Positions 8,330-16,506 of a stretch of 64,000 bases of DNA are shown here, piece after piece. The notes below the pieces were generated by a model, which saw nothing but the letters and a program-made list of their open reading frames with translations, had not been told where the DNA came from and ran no database searches. Origin of the DNA: Clostridia bacterium (GTDB taxonomy: Bacteria > Bacillota_A > Clostridia > Christensenellales > Aristaeellaceae); contig JAFWUC010000046.1 in the NCBI GenBank assembly GCA_017518705.1, positions 1 through 64,000 on the forward strand, given 5' to 3'. The translations under genes and the position numbers were made by a program. Position 1 is the stretch's first letter, and the number at the start of each line of letters is the position of its first letter.

Positions 8330-9172
8330 TTACGCTTTTTCAAAGCCGGGGCGCCAGGCGGCGAAAGCGGTGAGCTGCTCATCGGTTCGGTGGTAGTAGC
8401 GCACGCCTTTGTCCAGCTTCGCGATTTCAGACATTTCTTCGTCGGTCAGCGTAAAGTCCAGGATATCCAGATTGTCTTTGATATGATCGACGTTTTTGCT
8501 GCCGGGGATGACGGCGAAACCCATCCGGGTATGCCAGCGGAGGATTACCTGCGCCGGAGTTTTGCCGTACTTCTGCCCGAGCCGGGCAAAGACGGGTTCG
8601 TTGATCAGGCGCTTGTCGCCGTGACCCAGCGGATACCAGCTCATCAGCTTTATGCCGTATTGGTCCAGCGTCTCGCGCAGCTCTGCCTGCGTGAAGTACG
8701 GGTGCGCCTCCGCCTGCATGAACTGGGGCGCGATCTCCCACTTCGTTTTGAGCTCTTCCAGGTATTTGCCCTCGAAATTCGAGATGCCGATGGACCGCAC
8801 CTTGCCCTCTTTGTATGCCTTTTCCAGCTGCCTGTATCCGTTAAGCCAGTTGCCCGCGGGCTGGTGGATGTAAAGCAGGTCCAGATAGTCCGCGCCCAGG
8901 CGCTCCAGGGTCTCGTCAACAGCGTTCGGGTTTTCGTACTCGCTGGGCCAGAGCTTGGTGGACAGGAATACCTGCCCGCGCTCAAGCCCGCTTTGCCTTA
9001 TGCCGCGGCCCACGGCGCGCTCGTTGACATACGCATTTGCCGTATCCACAAGCGAATAACCCATTTTAAGCGCTTCGCGCACGCTGTTTTCGGCGTCCGC
9101 GGGGGAAAGCATGAATGTGCCGATGCCCACGGTGGGGCACTCGATGCCGTTGTTCAGTATGATGTATTCCAT
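8330..9172 (-). CDS. aldo/keto reductase
   Basis: A 280-residue NAD(P)H-dependent aldo/keto reductase of TIM-barrel type. Catalytic residues are visible in order: Asp in VDTANAYVNE near residue 45, Tyr at 50, Lys in LSTKLWPSEY near residue 75, and His in YIHQPAGN near residue 105. The C-terminal NADP-binding segment VIPGSKNVDHIKDNLD is present. Length is normal for 2,5-diketo-gluconate-reductase-like members. The start follows AGGAGGATCATC. It lies between two flavodoxin genes (gaps of 34 and 40 nt), consistent with one transcript. The substrate is likely a small aldehyde or ketone, but this is not shown. Confidence 0.93.
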   Translation of the reverse strand: MEYIILNNGIECPTVGIGTFMLSPADAENSVREALKMGYSLVDTANAYVNERAVGRGIRQSGLERGQVFLSTKLWPSEYENPNAVDETLERLGADYLDLLYIHQPAGNWLNGYRQLEKAYKEGKVRSIGISNFEGKYLEELKTKWEIAPQFMQAEAHPYFTQAELRETLDQYGIKLMSWYPLGHGDKRLINEPVFARLGQKYGKTPAQVILRWHTRMGFAVIPGSKNVDHIKDNLDILDFTLTDEEMSEIAKLDKGVRYYHRTDEQLTAFAAWRPGFEKA

Positions 9173-9206
9173 GATGATCCTCCTGTTTTGTAAGTTGGCC
9201 GGAACT

Positions 9207-9728
9207 TCAGATAAGCCCGTTCGCGGAGAGCCAGCGCCTGACGCTGTCTTCGGAATCGGCTGCCCGGCTGCCGGTTACAGAAAGGCCGCTCTTTACCGAT
9301 GCACCGGGGCAGACGCGCTTTATGTCGCGCTCGCTGGAGCCCATGCCGCTGCCTTCGTTGGTGCACAGCGGCAGGATCGTTTTGCCCGAGAAGTCGAACT
9401 TTTCAAGGAAGGTGAACACGGCCATGGGCATCGTGCCCCAGTAGTTGGGATAAGCCAGTACCACGGTATCGTATCCGTCAACGGATCCGGGAAGCGAGAC
9501 CAGTTCCGGCCAGGCGCCCGAGCGCAGGTCGCGCTTGGCTTCCTCGATGCAGGTCATGTATACCGGGGAATAGGTGGCCTTCATTTCGATCCTGAAGCTG
9601 TCCGCGGGGATCAGCTTTTTTATTATATCGCAGACGATCTCGGTGTTTCCGACCTTCACGTAGCGCATCGCGCCGCCGAAATAGTTTTCGTCCGCTCTCG
9701 AGAAAAATGCGATCAGTGTCTTTGCCAT
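9207..9728 (-). CDS. flavodoxin family protein
   Basis: A 173-residue cytosolic flavodoxin-like protein with no signal peptide. It opens with TLIAFFSRADENYFGG, the FMN phosphate loop region, and contains LAYPNYWGTMPMAVF and CTNEGSGMGSSERD, the same elements as in the lipoprotein flavodoxin two genes downstream. The ATG at 9728 is chosen because GGAGG lies 8 nt before it; an in-frame TTG 15 nt upstream would overlap that site. First gene of the operon, with a promoter that overlaps that of the divergent LysR regulator. It probably carries electrons for, or senses, redox stress. Confidence 0.88.
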   Translation of the reverse strand: MAKTLIAFFSRADENYFGGAMRYVKVGNTEIVCDIIKKLIPADSFRIEMKATYSPVYMTCIEEAKRDLRSGAWPELVSLPGSVDGYDTVVLAYPNYWGTMPMAVFTFLEKFDFSGKTILPLCTNEGSGMGSSERDIKRVCPGASVKSGLSVTGSRAADSEDSVRRWLSANGLI

Positions 9729-9760
9729 TTTTTTGTCCTCCAAGCCTGTTATCTGATAAG

Positions 9761-9790
9761 ATTATAGGCCGGAGCGCTTGCAAAGTCCAA
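9761..9790 (-). promoter_or_regulatory. promoter for the flavodoxin/AKR operon
   Basis: On the minus strand TTGGAC (9790-9785), an 18-nt spacer and a perfect TATAAT (9766-9761). It overlaps the divergent LysR promoter, so LysR binding could control both directions. Confidence 0.6.
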
Positions 9791-9807
9791 TAGAAATACT
9801 GTATAAT
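9778..9807 (+). promoter_or_regulatory. promoter for the LysR gene with possible LysR box
   Basis: TTGCAA (9778-9783), an 18-nt spacer and TATAAT (9802-9807). ATA (9790-9792) and TAT (9802-9804) are 9 nt apart, fitting the T-N11-A dyad of LysR-type regulators. The regulatory role is inferred from this spacing and the divergent layout. Confidence 0.6.
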
Positions 9808-9839
9808 CGATTTAAATATTAAATAGCTCGGAGGGCGCC

Positions 9840-10727
9840 GTGACTACCAAACAGATAGATTACTGCATAGAGCTTGCCCGCACGCTCAACTTCAGCCGCG
9901 CGGCGGACAATATGTTCGTGAGCCAGCCGACCTTTTCGTATCAGATAAGGGCGCTGGAGGAAGAAGTGGACTTCGCGGTCTTTGAGCGCAGCGGCAAGGG
10001 CGCGGCGCTTACGCCCGCGGGCGCGCAGTTCGTTTCGTTCCTCACGGGCATGCGGGAAGACTTTAAGCGCGCCGTGGAGCAGGGGCAGAATTTCAGCGCC
10101 AGGTATCTCGACAGCATTTCCGTATGCATGTCGGTGAGGCAGTCGCTGTATTTTCTGCCGGAAGCCATGCGCCTGTTTGCGAAACAGTATCCCATGGTGC
10201 AGATAACGCCCCTGTTTCAGTACGCCGGCAGCATGGAACGTTTTCTCGGAGACGAAGCGGACATAGTGTTCGCCTTGAAGGAACAAACAAGACAACTGCC
10301 GGGCATCCACGTGCACGATCTGTTTGAAAGCCGCATCTATCTGATCGCCGACAGGCACGACCCTCTCGCGGAAAAGAATGTGATAAGCGAGGAAGATATC
10401 TGCGGGCGCACCCTGATGGTGGGAGGAGGGTCGCCGCCCGCGCTCAAAGCCGTCCAGCACAGACTGATCGCTACGGGCAAGATCGGCTATTTCAACAGCC
10501 CGGACCATGACACCACGCTTACGAACGTGGCGGCAGGGAAGGGCGTGTGCCTTGCCCCGGGCTTTCTGAACGACCACAGCGGCCAGTTCGCATGGATACC
10601 CTTTGACTGCAGGGAATCGTTTTCCTGCGTGCTGTGCACCCACAAAACCGACAGCCGCCCGAGCGTCAAGGCCTTTATCGGGATACTGAAACAGTTATAC
10701 AAAGACGCCGTGGCGTTCCCGCTGTAA
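9840..10727 (+). CDS. LysR family transcriptional regulator
   Basis: A 295-residue LysR-type regulator. The N-terminal winged helix-turn-helix (residues 1-60) has the family pattern YCIELARTLNFSRAADNMFVSQPTFSYQIRALEEE. A LysR substrate-binding domain follows from about residue 90 (DSISVCMSVRQSLYFLPEAM). The GTG start at 9840 has GGAGG 5 nt before it. It diverges from the flavodoxin/aldo-keto reductase operon with overlapping promoters, the classic layout for a LysR regulator acting on its neighbour. The inducer is unknown; a redox-active or aldehyde compound would fit the neighbours. A weak hairpin follows the stop. Confidence 0.95.
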   Translation: MTTKQIDYCIELARTLNFSRAADNMFVSQPTFSYQIRALEEEVDFAVFERSGKGAALTPAGAQFVSFLTGMREDFKRAVEQGQNFSARYLDSISVCMSVRQSLYFLPEAMRLFAKQYPMVQITPLFQYAGSMERFLGDEADIVFALKEQTRQLPGIHVHDLFESRIYLIADRHDPLAEKNVISEEDICGRTLMVGGGSPPALKAVQHRLIATGKIGYFNSPDHDTTLTNVAAGKGVCLAPGFLNDHSGQFAWIPFDCRESFSCVLCTHKTDSRPSVKAFIGILKQLYKDAVAFPL

Positions 10728-10745
10728 CAGGAGACCCGGGCATAA

Positions 10746-10771
10746 GAACAGCGCCCCGAAGGGCACTGTTC
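10746..10771 (+). terminator. probable terminator after LysR gene
   Basis: GAACAG and CTGTTC arms enclose a GCCC/GGGC inner stem with a CGAA loop. The following U tract is weak (CCTATGTTTG), so efficiency is uncertain. Confidence 0.45.
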
Positions 10772-10855
10772 CTATGTTTGAGAAACCGGATAGATACTGC
10801 AAGCTCTTTGCCGGAGCATTTATGGGAGCAGCTGTTTCGGAGGTCTAAAGAAGTT

Positions 10856-11452
10856 TCAGACATGCATTCGGTTTCCCGCTTGCCGCAGGCGGAAAAGATA
10901 CCATATATTCATCAGCGCGTTCAGGATCAGGAAGATGCCGATGCTCTGCTGCATGAAGGCGATTTTCAGTTCTCCGGCAAAAACCATTGCGGTTCCCAAG
11001 CCCATCATGACGATCGAGACGATAAGGCTCACGATGAACATCCAGGTCCTTTTCTTTTCCAGCTTCAGCGTTTCGACCAGGTTTACGGCGTTGGTCAGAA
11101 AAAGAACGATTCCGGCTACAGCGCGAACATACGGCTCGACCGCTGCAGGATCGGCAAGGCAAAAGACGGCGGCGGCAATGACCAGCGCATTCAGAAACGA
11201 TAGACCATAATCCAATTTGGTTTTGTCTTTATGCAGCAAGTGCAAAGCGATGTTGACGGCGCATGCCAGGATAACGATCACAGCGCCGATCTGTACCGTG
11301 CCTGTGGAATTGCCAACCGGACACACAATGAACAGAATGCCCTGGACCAGCAGGATCAGTGAGGCGATCAGCTTGTTTTTTATCAGGCTGATCACCCATT
11401 TTGCCGTGCGCACCACAGGGTTTTTATCCAGTACAACAGCATTCTTATTCAT
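10856..11452 (-). CDS. DUF308/HdeD-like membrane protein
   Basis: A 198-residue integral membrane protein with six predicted helices, arranged as pairs of about 20 hydrophobic residues. It resembles the 179-residue protein encoded just upstream, and both fit the DUF308 (HdeD-like) family: short helix-turn-helix membrane repeats with small loops. HdeD helps acid resistance in Escherichia coli, but the role in Firmicutes is unknown. An N-terminal cytosolic stretch of about 25 residues (MNKNAVVLDKNPVVRTAKW) is longer than in its neighbour. The ribosome site (AAGGCTG) is modest. It may be a diverged duplicate cotranscribed with the neighbour. Confidence 0.72.
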   Translation of the reverse strand: MNKNAVVLDKNPVVRTAKWVISLIKNKLIASLILLVQGILFIVCPVGNSTGTVQIGAVIVILACAVNIALHLLHKDKTKLDYGLSFLNALVIAAAVFCLADPAAVEPYVRAVAGIVLFLTNAVNLVETLKLEKKRTWMFIVSLIVSIVMMGLGTAMVFAGELKIAFMQQSIGIFLILNALMNIWYLFRLRQAGNRMHV

Positions 11453-11591
11453 ATCAGGTTCAGCCTTCCGCTATGATATTAGTTCAAATAATAAGCAATA
11501 CTCTATATTGCAAGGTTTCGCAGGGACAGAGCCGCCCGAAGTGTCTCCATGCCGGTTACTGGTAAATCAATGGTTATATCTTTATGCAGAG

Positions 11592-12131
11592 CTACTTCTT
11601 TGTCTGGGCGAAACTGATCAGGTTTGATACACCGTTTACCAGCAGCGCGATCCCCGAAAAGACACCGAATGTTTCGCCGACAAAGCCGGGCTTGAAAAGG
11701 AAGATACAGCCAAGCACCAGAAGAACGAGCACAGGAAGCGCACCGTACCACCAGTTTTTACAGCCATTTTTCATCAGGGCATACAAAGAGACCAGGCTCG
11801 TTACGGCACTGACGATCATAAAGAGGCCGGCAAGTGTCGGCAGATACTTCCCGATCAGTTTCAGATTGGCAAAATCGAGTATGGCCAGCACGATCAGTAT
11901 AGCGCCCAGTGCGATGGTGCATATGCGAAGCGCTTTGTTGTCCCTTACGTGCAGCCCGTTAATTACCTGCAAAATGCCGAACAGCAAGAACACGATCCCG
12001 GCCACCAGCGCTATGCTCTCCATGCTGATGCTCGGATTCAGCAGGCAGATTATGCCCAGGACGATGGAGAGGATACCGATGATCAGAGGATACCATTTTG
12101 ATTCTTTTAAAGACGAAAACGACTTTTTCAT
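11592..12131 (-). CDS. DUF308/HdeD-like membrane protein
   Basis: A 179-residue protein with six membrane helices in three close pairs: WYPLIIGILSIVLGIICLL, then SMESIALVAGIVFLLFGI, and so on. This is the DUF308/HdeD pattern. The N-terminus is short and basic (MKKSFSSLKESKW). The start is preceded by GGAGAAC. It is divergent from the TetR-family gene, whose promoter lies in the shared 152-nt gap, so TetR control is plausible. Function is unknown; membrane stress resistance is a guess from the family name. It forms a probable two-gene unit with the 198-residue relative downstream, 139 nt away. Confidence 0.8.
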   Translation of the reverse strand: MKKSFSSLKESKWYPLIIGILSIVLGIICLLNPSISMESIALVAGIVFLLFGILQVINGLHVRDNKALRICTIALGAILIVLAILDFANLKLIGKYLPTLAGLFMIVSAVTSLVSLYALMKNGCKNWWYGALPVLVLLVLGCIFLFKPGFVGETFGVFSGIALLVNGVSNLISFAQTKK

Positions 12132-12161
12132 AAATGTTCTCCGTTATTCGTATGATGGGAT

Positions 12162-12190
12162 TTGACATAATCACCAAATCAAATTATAAT
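12162..12190 (+). promoter_or_regulatory. consensus promoter for the TetR gene
   Basis: TTGACA (12162-12167), exactly 17 nt, then TATAAT (12185-12190): a perfect sigma-A consensus. Such a strong promoter before a regulator gene suggests it is normally held off by autorepression. Confidence 0.75.
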
Positions 12191-12283
12191 CGACATGTGT
12201 TTAAAGCACAATGAGCAAATATGAAGACTTTTTATAAATAATCTACAAAGTGAAGCAAAGTGTCGAACGGGAGTGAAAAAGCT

Positions 12284-12841
12284 GTGAATAAGGATATGCG
12301 TGTAGCCGTAACACTGCGCATGCTGCGGGAAGGAATGATTCGGTGCCTGAAAGCAAAAACGCTCTCCAAAATCACAGTCAGCGACCTGTGCAATGAAGCC
12401 GGCGTAAACAGAGCTACGTTTTATAACCATTATGAATCACCTGCCATGATACTGCGGGAGCTTGCGTATGAGTACGCCGGGCATCTTGCCGATATATATG
12501 AAAACAATCAGGAAAAGGCAGGTAAAGGCGACGAAACAGCACTGGAGAAATGCCTGACCTATATTTCAGAACGGAGAGCAGAAATAAAGATACTGTTTTC
12601 AGAGCATGCCGAACACTATCTGTCCGGAGTCTGTCTGGAGATCATCAACGAGAAAGCAGTACAGAAAGCTTCCTCCATGAGCGCTTTGGACCGGAAGGAC
12701 GAGTATCTTCTCTTGGCTGCGGCGGTCGCTTCCGCTATCTATGGTTTTGTGCAGATCTGGCTTACGAAGGATATCGGAAAAACGCCAAGGGAGCTTGTCG
12801 ATATCCTGAAAAGGCTTGCAAAAGGCGAGCCACTTCTTTAG
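12284..12841 (+). CDS. TetR/AcrR family transcriptional regulator
   Basis: A 185-residue TetR-type repressor. The N-terminal helix-turn-helix reads LRMLREGMIRCLKAKTLSKI followed by SDLCNEAGVNRATFYNHYES, the family signature ending in the conserved TFYxHY. The C-terminal ligand domain is helical and undetermined. The GTG at 12284 (VNKDMRVAV) is chosen because family members usually begin like this and GGGAG lies 10 nt before; an alternative GTG at 12260 would add eight residues. It is divergent from two DUF308 membrane genes and has a perfect consensus promoter. The ligand is unknown. Confidence 0.9.
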   Translation: MNKDMRVAVTLRMLREGMIRCLKAKTLSKITVSDLCNEAGVNRATFYNHYESPAMILRELAYEYAGHLADIYENNQEKAGKGDETALEKCLTYISERRAEIKILFSEHAEHYLSGVCLEIINEKAVQKASSMSALDRKDEYLLLAAAVASAIYGFVQIWLTKDIGKTPRELVDILKRLAKGEPLL

Positions 12842-12921
12842 GCAAAAGAATTGCACCCGATCATTCCTGCATAAGCGCTCAGACCCGGCGCTCGGCGTTT
12901 CGTTCATAGTATAATTGCAGT

Positions 12922-13863
12922 TCAGGCGCGGTTGAACTTCTCTTTCGGCTGCCTGCAGCGGGGGCAGCGCCAGTCTTCGGGAAGGTCTTCGAAGGCCACG
13001 CCGTCGTGTTCGTCGGGATCGTACACATAGCCGCACACGGAGCAGACGTATTTGCCGCTGGCTTTCTGCTGCGTGAAATCCGGTTCAGCCAATACGGTAG
13101 GCACGGGATCGTCCAGGTCCATCACGCGCTTTTCTTCCAGGTTTTCATAGCCCTGGGGCGTATGGGTGCCGCAGTACACGGTGGGGTTGAGGCGGATGAA
13201 TTCGCGCACCCGGTCCAGCGTCTCCCGGGCGGCGGGCAGGTCGTCGAACACCACGGAGAGATTGTTTTCATACAGCGCTTCGTCAACATAGGTTATGTCG
13301 CCGTGGAACATGTAGAACAGCCCGTCCTTTTCCGCGATCACGATGCTGTTTCCGTTGGTGTGGCCCTTCGCATTGATGAAATATACGCCGTCGGCGATCT
13401 TCTGGCAGGCCGGGAAATTGTGATACGCGCCGTCCGTGAACCTAACGGGCACAAGGTTACTTATGCCCTGCAGCTCGGCGGCTTCCGTCTCGTCGGCGTT
13501 CACATAGATCTTCGCGCCGGGGAAGGAACGCAATTCGCCGGAATGATCGGCGTGCTTGTGGGTCAAAAGGATCTTCGTCACCTGCTCGGGCCTGTAGCCA
13601 AGTTTAGCCAGGGCTTCCATATAGCTGCAGATGTCATGCACGGTGAAGGCGAGGCTGTTCTCATCCGGCACTTCTTCGGGCGTGCCGGCAGGAAGTCCGG
13701 TATCTACCAGGATCACATCGTCGCCGGTATCGATCAGGTAATTCTGCAGGCTGCCGCGATAGCGGACGTTGATGTCGAATTTGTCCATGCCTTCTTCGCC
13801 GCCAAAGGCAAAGGGCTGGGAATAGAAACCGTCTTTCCTGAATTTGACTGCCTTGATCTCCAT
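12922..13863 (-). CDS. MBL-fold metallo-hydrolase fused to rubredoxin
   Basis: A 313-residue fusion. Residues 1 to about 255 form a metallo-beta-lactamase fold with the metal motif THKHADH near residue 102, a later His in NAKGHTNGN and an Asp in MFHGDITY; the N-terminal part resembles N-acyl-homoserine-lactonase-like members. The C-terminal 50 residues are a complete rubredoxin with two Cys pairs, [10 protein letters not shown] and [13 protein letters not shown], which bind one iron. The rubredoxin suggests electron transfer, perhaps with oxidative stress proteins, rather than plain hydrolysis. GGAGG precedes the start and overlaps the end of the frameshifted membrane gene. It is last in the peroxidase-rich operon. 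Confidence 0.9.
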   Translation of the reverse strand: MEIKAVKFRKDGFYSQPFAFGGEEGMDKFDINVRYRGSLQNYLIDTGDDVILVDTGLPAGTPEEVPDENSLAFTVHDICSYMEALAKLGYRPEQVTKILLTHKHADHSGELRSFPGAKIYVNADETEAAELQGISNLVPVRFTDGAYHNFPACQKIADGVYFINAKGHTNGNSIVIAEKDGLFYMFHGDITYVDEALYENNLSVVFDDLPAARETLDRVREFIRLNPTVYCGTHTPQGYENLEEKRVMDLDDPVPTVLAEPDFTQQKASGKYVCSVCGYVYDPDEHDGVAFEDLPEDWRCPRCRQPKEKFNRA

Positions 13864-13878
13864 TTTTCGATCCTCCGT

Positions 13879-14519
13879 TTATTCTTTTGATACCGCACGC
13901 AGAAACGCCGCGATCATTAAAACATAGCAGATTGTTTTGGGAAGCATCAGCATTCCCAGCATGGGCACCGCGCCGGTACCCACGACGACCGGGATGTAGA
14001 ACAGGAACGACAGCAGGATGTACAGCCACATAAGCCCGAACGCCCGGTCCCGTTTTTCTTTATGAAGTACAGCCGGCAGACCGCCGCGCCGAGGATCACG
14101 AAGGGGATGTTGTGCAGGATGCCCCAGGTGAGATCATTGCTGTTTTCCAGCCAGCCGTTCTGGGGGAAAAGACACAGGGCGACGCGCACGGCGGCCAGCG
14201 CCCACAGCGCTGTCGTCAGGCGTTTGTTCTCCTGCACCCCGTAACGGCCCAGCCAGACCAGGTACAGCAGCAGATAGAACACCGTCATGGTGACGGACGT
14301 GACCAGCTTTCCGATACCCAGGGCGGCGGTGAGATCCGCACCGACAAAAAAGTTGAGCACACGGGGAACGAGATGGAACGCGTCCCCGCAGCCCAGGACC
14401 AGCGCGGCGATCCCCATGTATTTTCCTGTTTTGTCTTTTGCCCTGCGCAGGATGACGCAGCCGCTTATGACGGCAAACAGCAGATAGAGGATATCAAATG
14501 TCGATTCTCCGTATTTCAT
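13879..14519 (-). pseudogene. multi-helix membrane protein with apparent frameshift
   Basis: A membrane protein of unknown family, about 213 residues if repaired, with six or seven helices, beginning KYGESTFDILYLLFAVISG. Read straight, the frame turns at about 14046-14050 into an implausible Cys/Ser-rich tail ending at 13947. Restoring one G in the run after AAAAAC (GGG to GGGG on the coding strand) gives a natural continuation, AFGLMWLYILLSFLFYIPVV, down to a TAA at 13879-13881. That stop lies just before the ribosome site of the metallo-hydrolase gene. It could be a true frameshift mutation or a sequencing error. The start has GGAG 9 nt upstream. The gene follows a glutathione peroxidase by 27 nt in the same operon. 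Confidence 0.75.
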
Positions 14520-14546
14520 GGCCTGTATCTCCGGATGTGCCGTTTG

Positions 14547-15086
14547 TCAGAGCAGCGCCTTTACGCACGCTTCCACTTCCGCCATGTCGGCGGTGGGCTC
14601 GAAACGGGCGGCTACGTTGCCTTCCCGGTCGATAACGAACTTCGTGAAGTTCCACTTGATATCGGGCTTTTTGTCCCAATCCGGATCCGCCTGGGCGAAC
14701 ATCTTTTCCAGCAGTTCCTTATACGGGTGCGGGCCGAAACCCTCAAAGCCCTTTTTGGATTTGAGATAGGTGTACAGCGGCAGCTCGTTTTCGCCGTTCA
14801 CGTCTGCCTTTTTCATCTGCGGGAAGGTGGTGTTGAAATGCACGATGCAGAATTCATGGATCTCGTCGTCCGTGCCGGGCGCCTGACCGCCGAACTGATT
14901 GCAGGGGATGTCCAGTATCTCAAGACCCTTGTCGTGATAATCCCTGTACATCTGCTCGATGGGCGCGTACTGGGGAGTGAAGCCGCAGCCGGTAGCCGTG
15001 TTGACTACCATGATGACCTTGCCTTTGTAATCCGAAAGGCTGAGCTGTTCGCCTTTGCCGGTAGTGACGGTGTAATCGTAGATCAT
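14547..15086 (-). CDS. glutathione peroxidase family protein (copy 1)
   Basis: A 179-residue thiol peroxidase of the glutathione peroxidase family, probably thioredoxin-dependent as in other bacteria. The catalytic tetrad is visible: peroxidatic Cys in NTATGCGFTPQ near residue 35, Gln in IPCNQFGGQ near residue 70, and Trp-Asn in IKWNFTKF near residue 145. A further Cys in HEFCIVHF may resolve the sulfenic acid. It has Cys, not selenocysteine, at the active site, and the length is normal. The start follows GGGAGG. A second copy lies 0.9 kb upstream in the same run, separated by a membrane protein gene. It removes hydrogen peroxide or lipid peroxides in the cytosol. Confidence 0.93.
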   Translation of the reverse strand: MIYDYTVTTGKGEQLSLSDYKGKVIMVVNTATGCGFTPQYAPIEQMYRDYHDKGLEILDIPCNQFGGQAPGTDDEIHEFCIVHFNTTFPQMKKADVNGENELPLYTYLKSKKGFEGFGPHPYKELLEKMFAQADPDWDKKPDIKWNFTKFVIDREGNVAARFEPTADMAEVEACVKALL

Positions 15087-15234
15087 TGTATAGCCTCCCT
15101 TTTATTCTTCAGCAGGGCAGCGGCCTGCCTGCGCTTTTCATACGGCACGCTTTCGCCCTGACGATCGTAAGTTAAATGACCGTGTCCCGCCTTTCGACAG
15201 ATACGTGTCCTTTTGAGCAAACAAAGGCGCGCCC

Positions 15235-15924
15235 TCACGCGTCCTTCCTCAGGCGCCTTCCGATCATATTGGCAACGGTCACATAGGCAAGACCGACTAT
15301 GATCAGGAACAGCAGCAGGACGAGGATCCACCAGACACAGCCCATATAGGGGAATCCGTCCGTAAAACCGAAGGCTCCGGCGGGGCTGCACCAATTCAGG
15401 AAGAAGTACGGATACGTCTGCCCTTTTGCGAACTCCCAGCCCTTCACGTAGCAGATCCCGGCGTATACGGCGTACAGAAGCGGAGGGATGATCACGTATG
15501 GAACGCTTCTTTTCCCGAGCCCGGCGCCCGACACCGCAACGAAGAAATCCGCTACGGCGGCCGCGGGGACCACAAAATGCGTCAGCGTGTTCGGAACGCT
15601 CCAGGCTGCCTTGCCGAGCAGGGGCGCGAGCAGCACGGCGAACACCGCGCCGGTTAAGGTTATGGATACGGTCCCCGCCAGCTTTACGGTGTACCACCAC
15701 TGCTTTACCGGCTTTTTGCGCATCAGGAGATAGCAGCCCACCAGGCTGATCAGCGCCGCGGCGATGTTGGACTGGATCGTAAAATACATGAACACCCTGC
15801 CGCCGCCCATAAAAGCGTTTCTGCCTGCCAATGCGCTCATGACCGTGCCCGTGACGGCGCACAGGATCACAGTCAGTTTAAGCGCAAGGCTGATCGCTTT
15901 TCTTGCAGGTGAGATCGTATGCAT
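15235..15924 (-). CDS. Pr6Pr-like integral membrane protein
   Basis: A 229-residue protein with six membrane helices. It has the word MYFTIQSNIAAAL near residue 46 and LNWCSPAGAFGFTDGFPYMG in the second half. These match the Pr6Pr family, in which FTxQSN and a late P-Y-segment are conserved. The role in bacteria is unknown. It sits between the two glutathione peroxidase genes on the same strand (gap of 36 nt from the second peroxidase), so it may serve the same stress response. GGAG lies within the short gap before its ATG. Confidence 0.78.
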   Translation of the reverse strand: MHTISPARKAISLALKLTVILCAVTGTVMSALAGRNAFMGGGRVFMYFTIQSNIAAALISLVGCYLLMRKKPVKQWWYTVKLAGTVSITLTGAVFAVLLAPLLGKAAWSVPNTLTHFVVPAAAVADFFVAVSGAGLGKRSVPYVIIPPLLYAVYAGICYVKGWEFAKGQTYPYFFLNWCSPAGAFGFTDGFPYMGCVWWILVLLLFLIIVGLAYVTVANMIGRRLRKDA

Positions 15925-15960
15925 TCGGAAGTCTCCTGGGTCAGACCGTGAACCGACCGC

Positions 15961-16506
15961 TTACAGCGCGGCGGCCACGGCGGCTTTGACTTCAGCCATA
16001 TCCGCGGTGGGCTCGAAACGGGCGATGACCTTGCCTTCGCGGTCGACCAGGAATTTGGTGAAGTTCCAGCCGATATGGGTCTTTTCGCCGTATTTCTTGT
16101 TGTTCAGCTTGGCAAACTGGTTGAGCGCCGCGTTCTTAAGCCCCTTTCCGAAGCCCGTGAACGGCTTTTCGGAGGCAAGATAAGCGAACAGGGGATCTGC
16201 GGTCTCGCCGTTGACGTCGATCTTTGCGAACTGGGGAAACTCGGTGCCGAATTTCAGCGTGCAGAACTGATGGATCTCATCATCGCTGCCCGGAGCCTGA
16301 CCCGCGAACTGGTTGCAGGGGAAGTCGAGGATCTCAAATCCCTGGTCCTTCAATTCCTTGTACATGGCTTCGAGAGGCTCGTAATGCGGGGTAAAACCGC
16401 AGCCCGTGGCCGTGTTGACGATGAGGAGCACCTTGCCCCTATACTCCGAAAGACTGACGTCGCTGCCCTGACGATCTTTGACCGTGAAGTCGTAAACTGT
16501 TTTCAT
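15961..16506 (-). CDS. glutathione peroxidase family protein (copy 2)
   Basis: A 181-residue paralogue of the downstream peroxidase. Tetrad residues are all present: Cys in NTATGCGFTPHYEP near residue 36, Gln in FPCNQFAGQAPG, and Trp-Asn in IGWNFTKFLVDREG. A candidate resolving Cys sits in HQFCTLKFG. Its ATG overlaps the stop of the MarR/OhrR-like gene by 4 nt (ATGA), which implies translational coupling and peroxide-responsive control. It reads from AAAACAGTTTACGACTTC, typical of family N-termini. Cytosolic detoxification of peroxides, probably using thioredoxin as reductant. Confidence 0.94.
   Translation of the reverse strand: MKTVYDFTVKDRQGSDVSLSEYRGKVLLIVNTATGCGFTPHYEPLEAMYKELKDQGFEILDFPCNQFAGQAPGSDDEIHQFCTLKFGTEFPQFAKIDVNGETADPLFAYLASEKPFTGFGKGLKNAALNQFAKLNNKKYGEKTHIGWNFTKFLVDREGKVIARFEPTADMAEVKAAVAAAL

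Noticed and set aside
15083..15862. 259-codon minus-strand frame ending in YEKRRQAAALLKNKREAIQ just before glutathione peroxidase
   Set aside because: The ending looks protein-like, but most of the frame is a shadow of the Pr6Pr-like gene. A 21-residue peptide from the GTG near 15148 cannot be supported.
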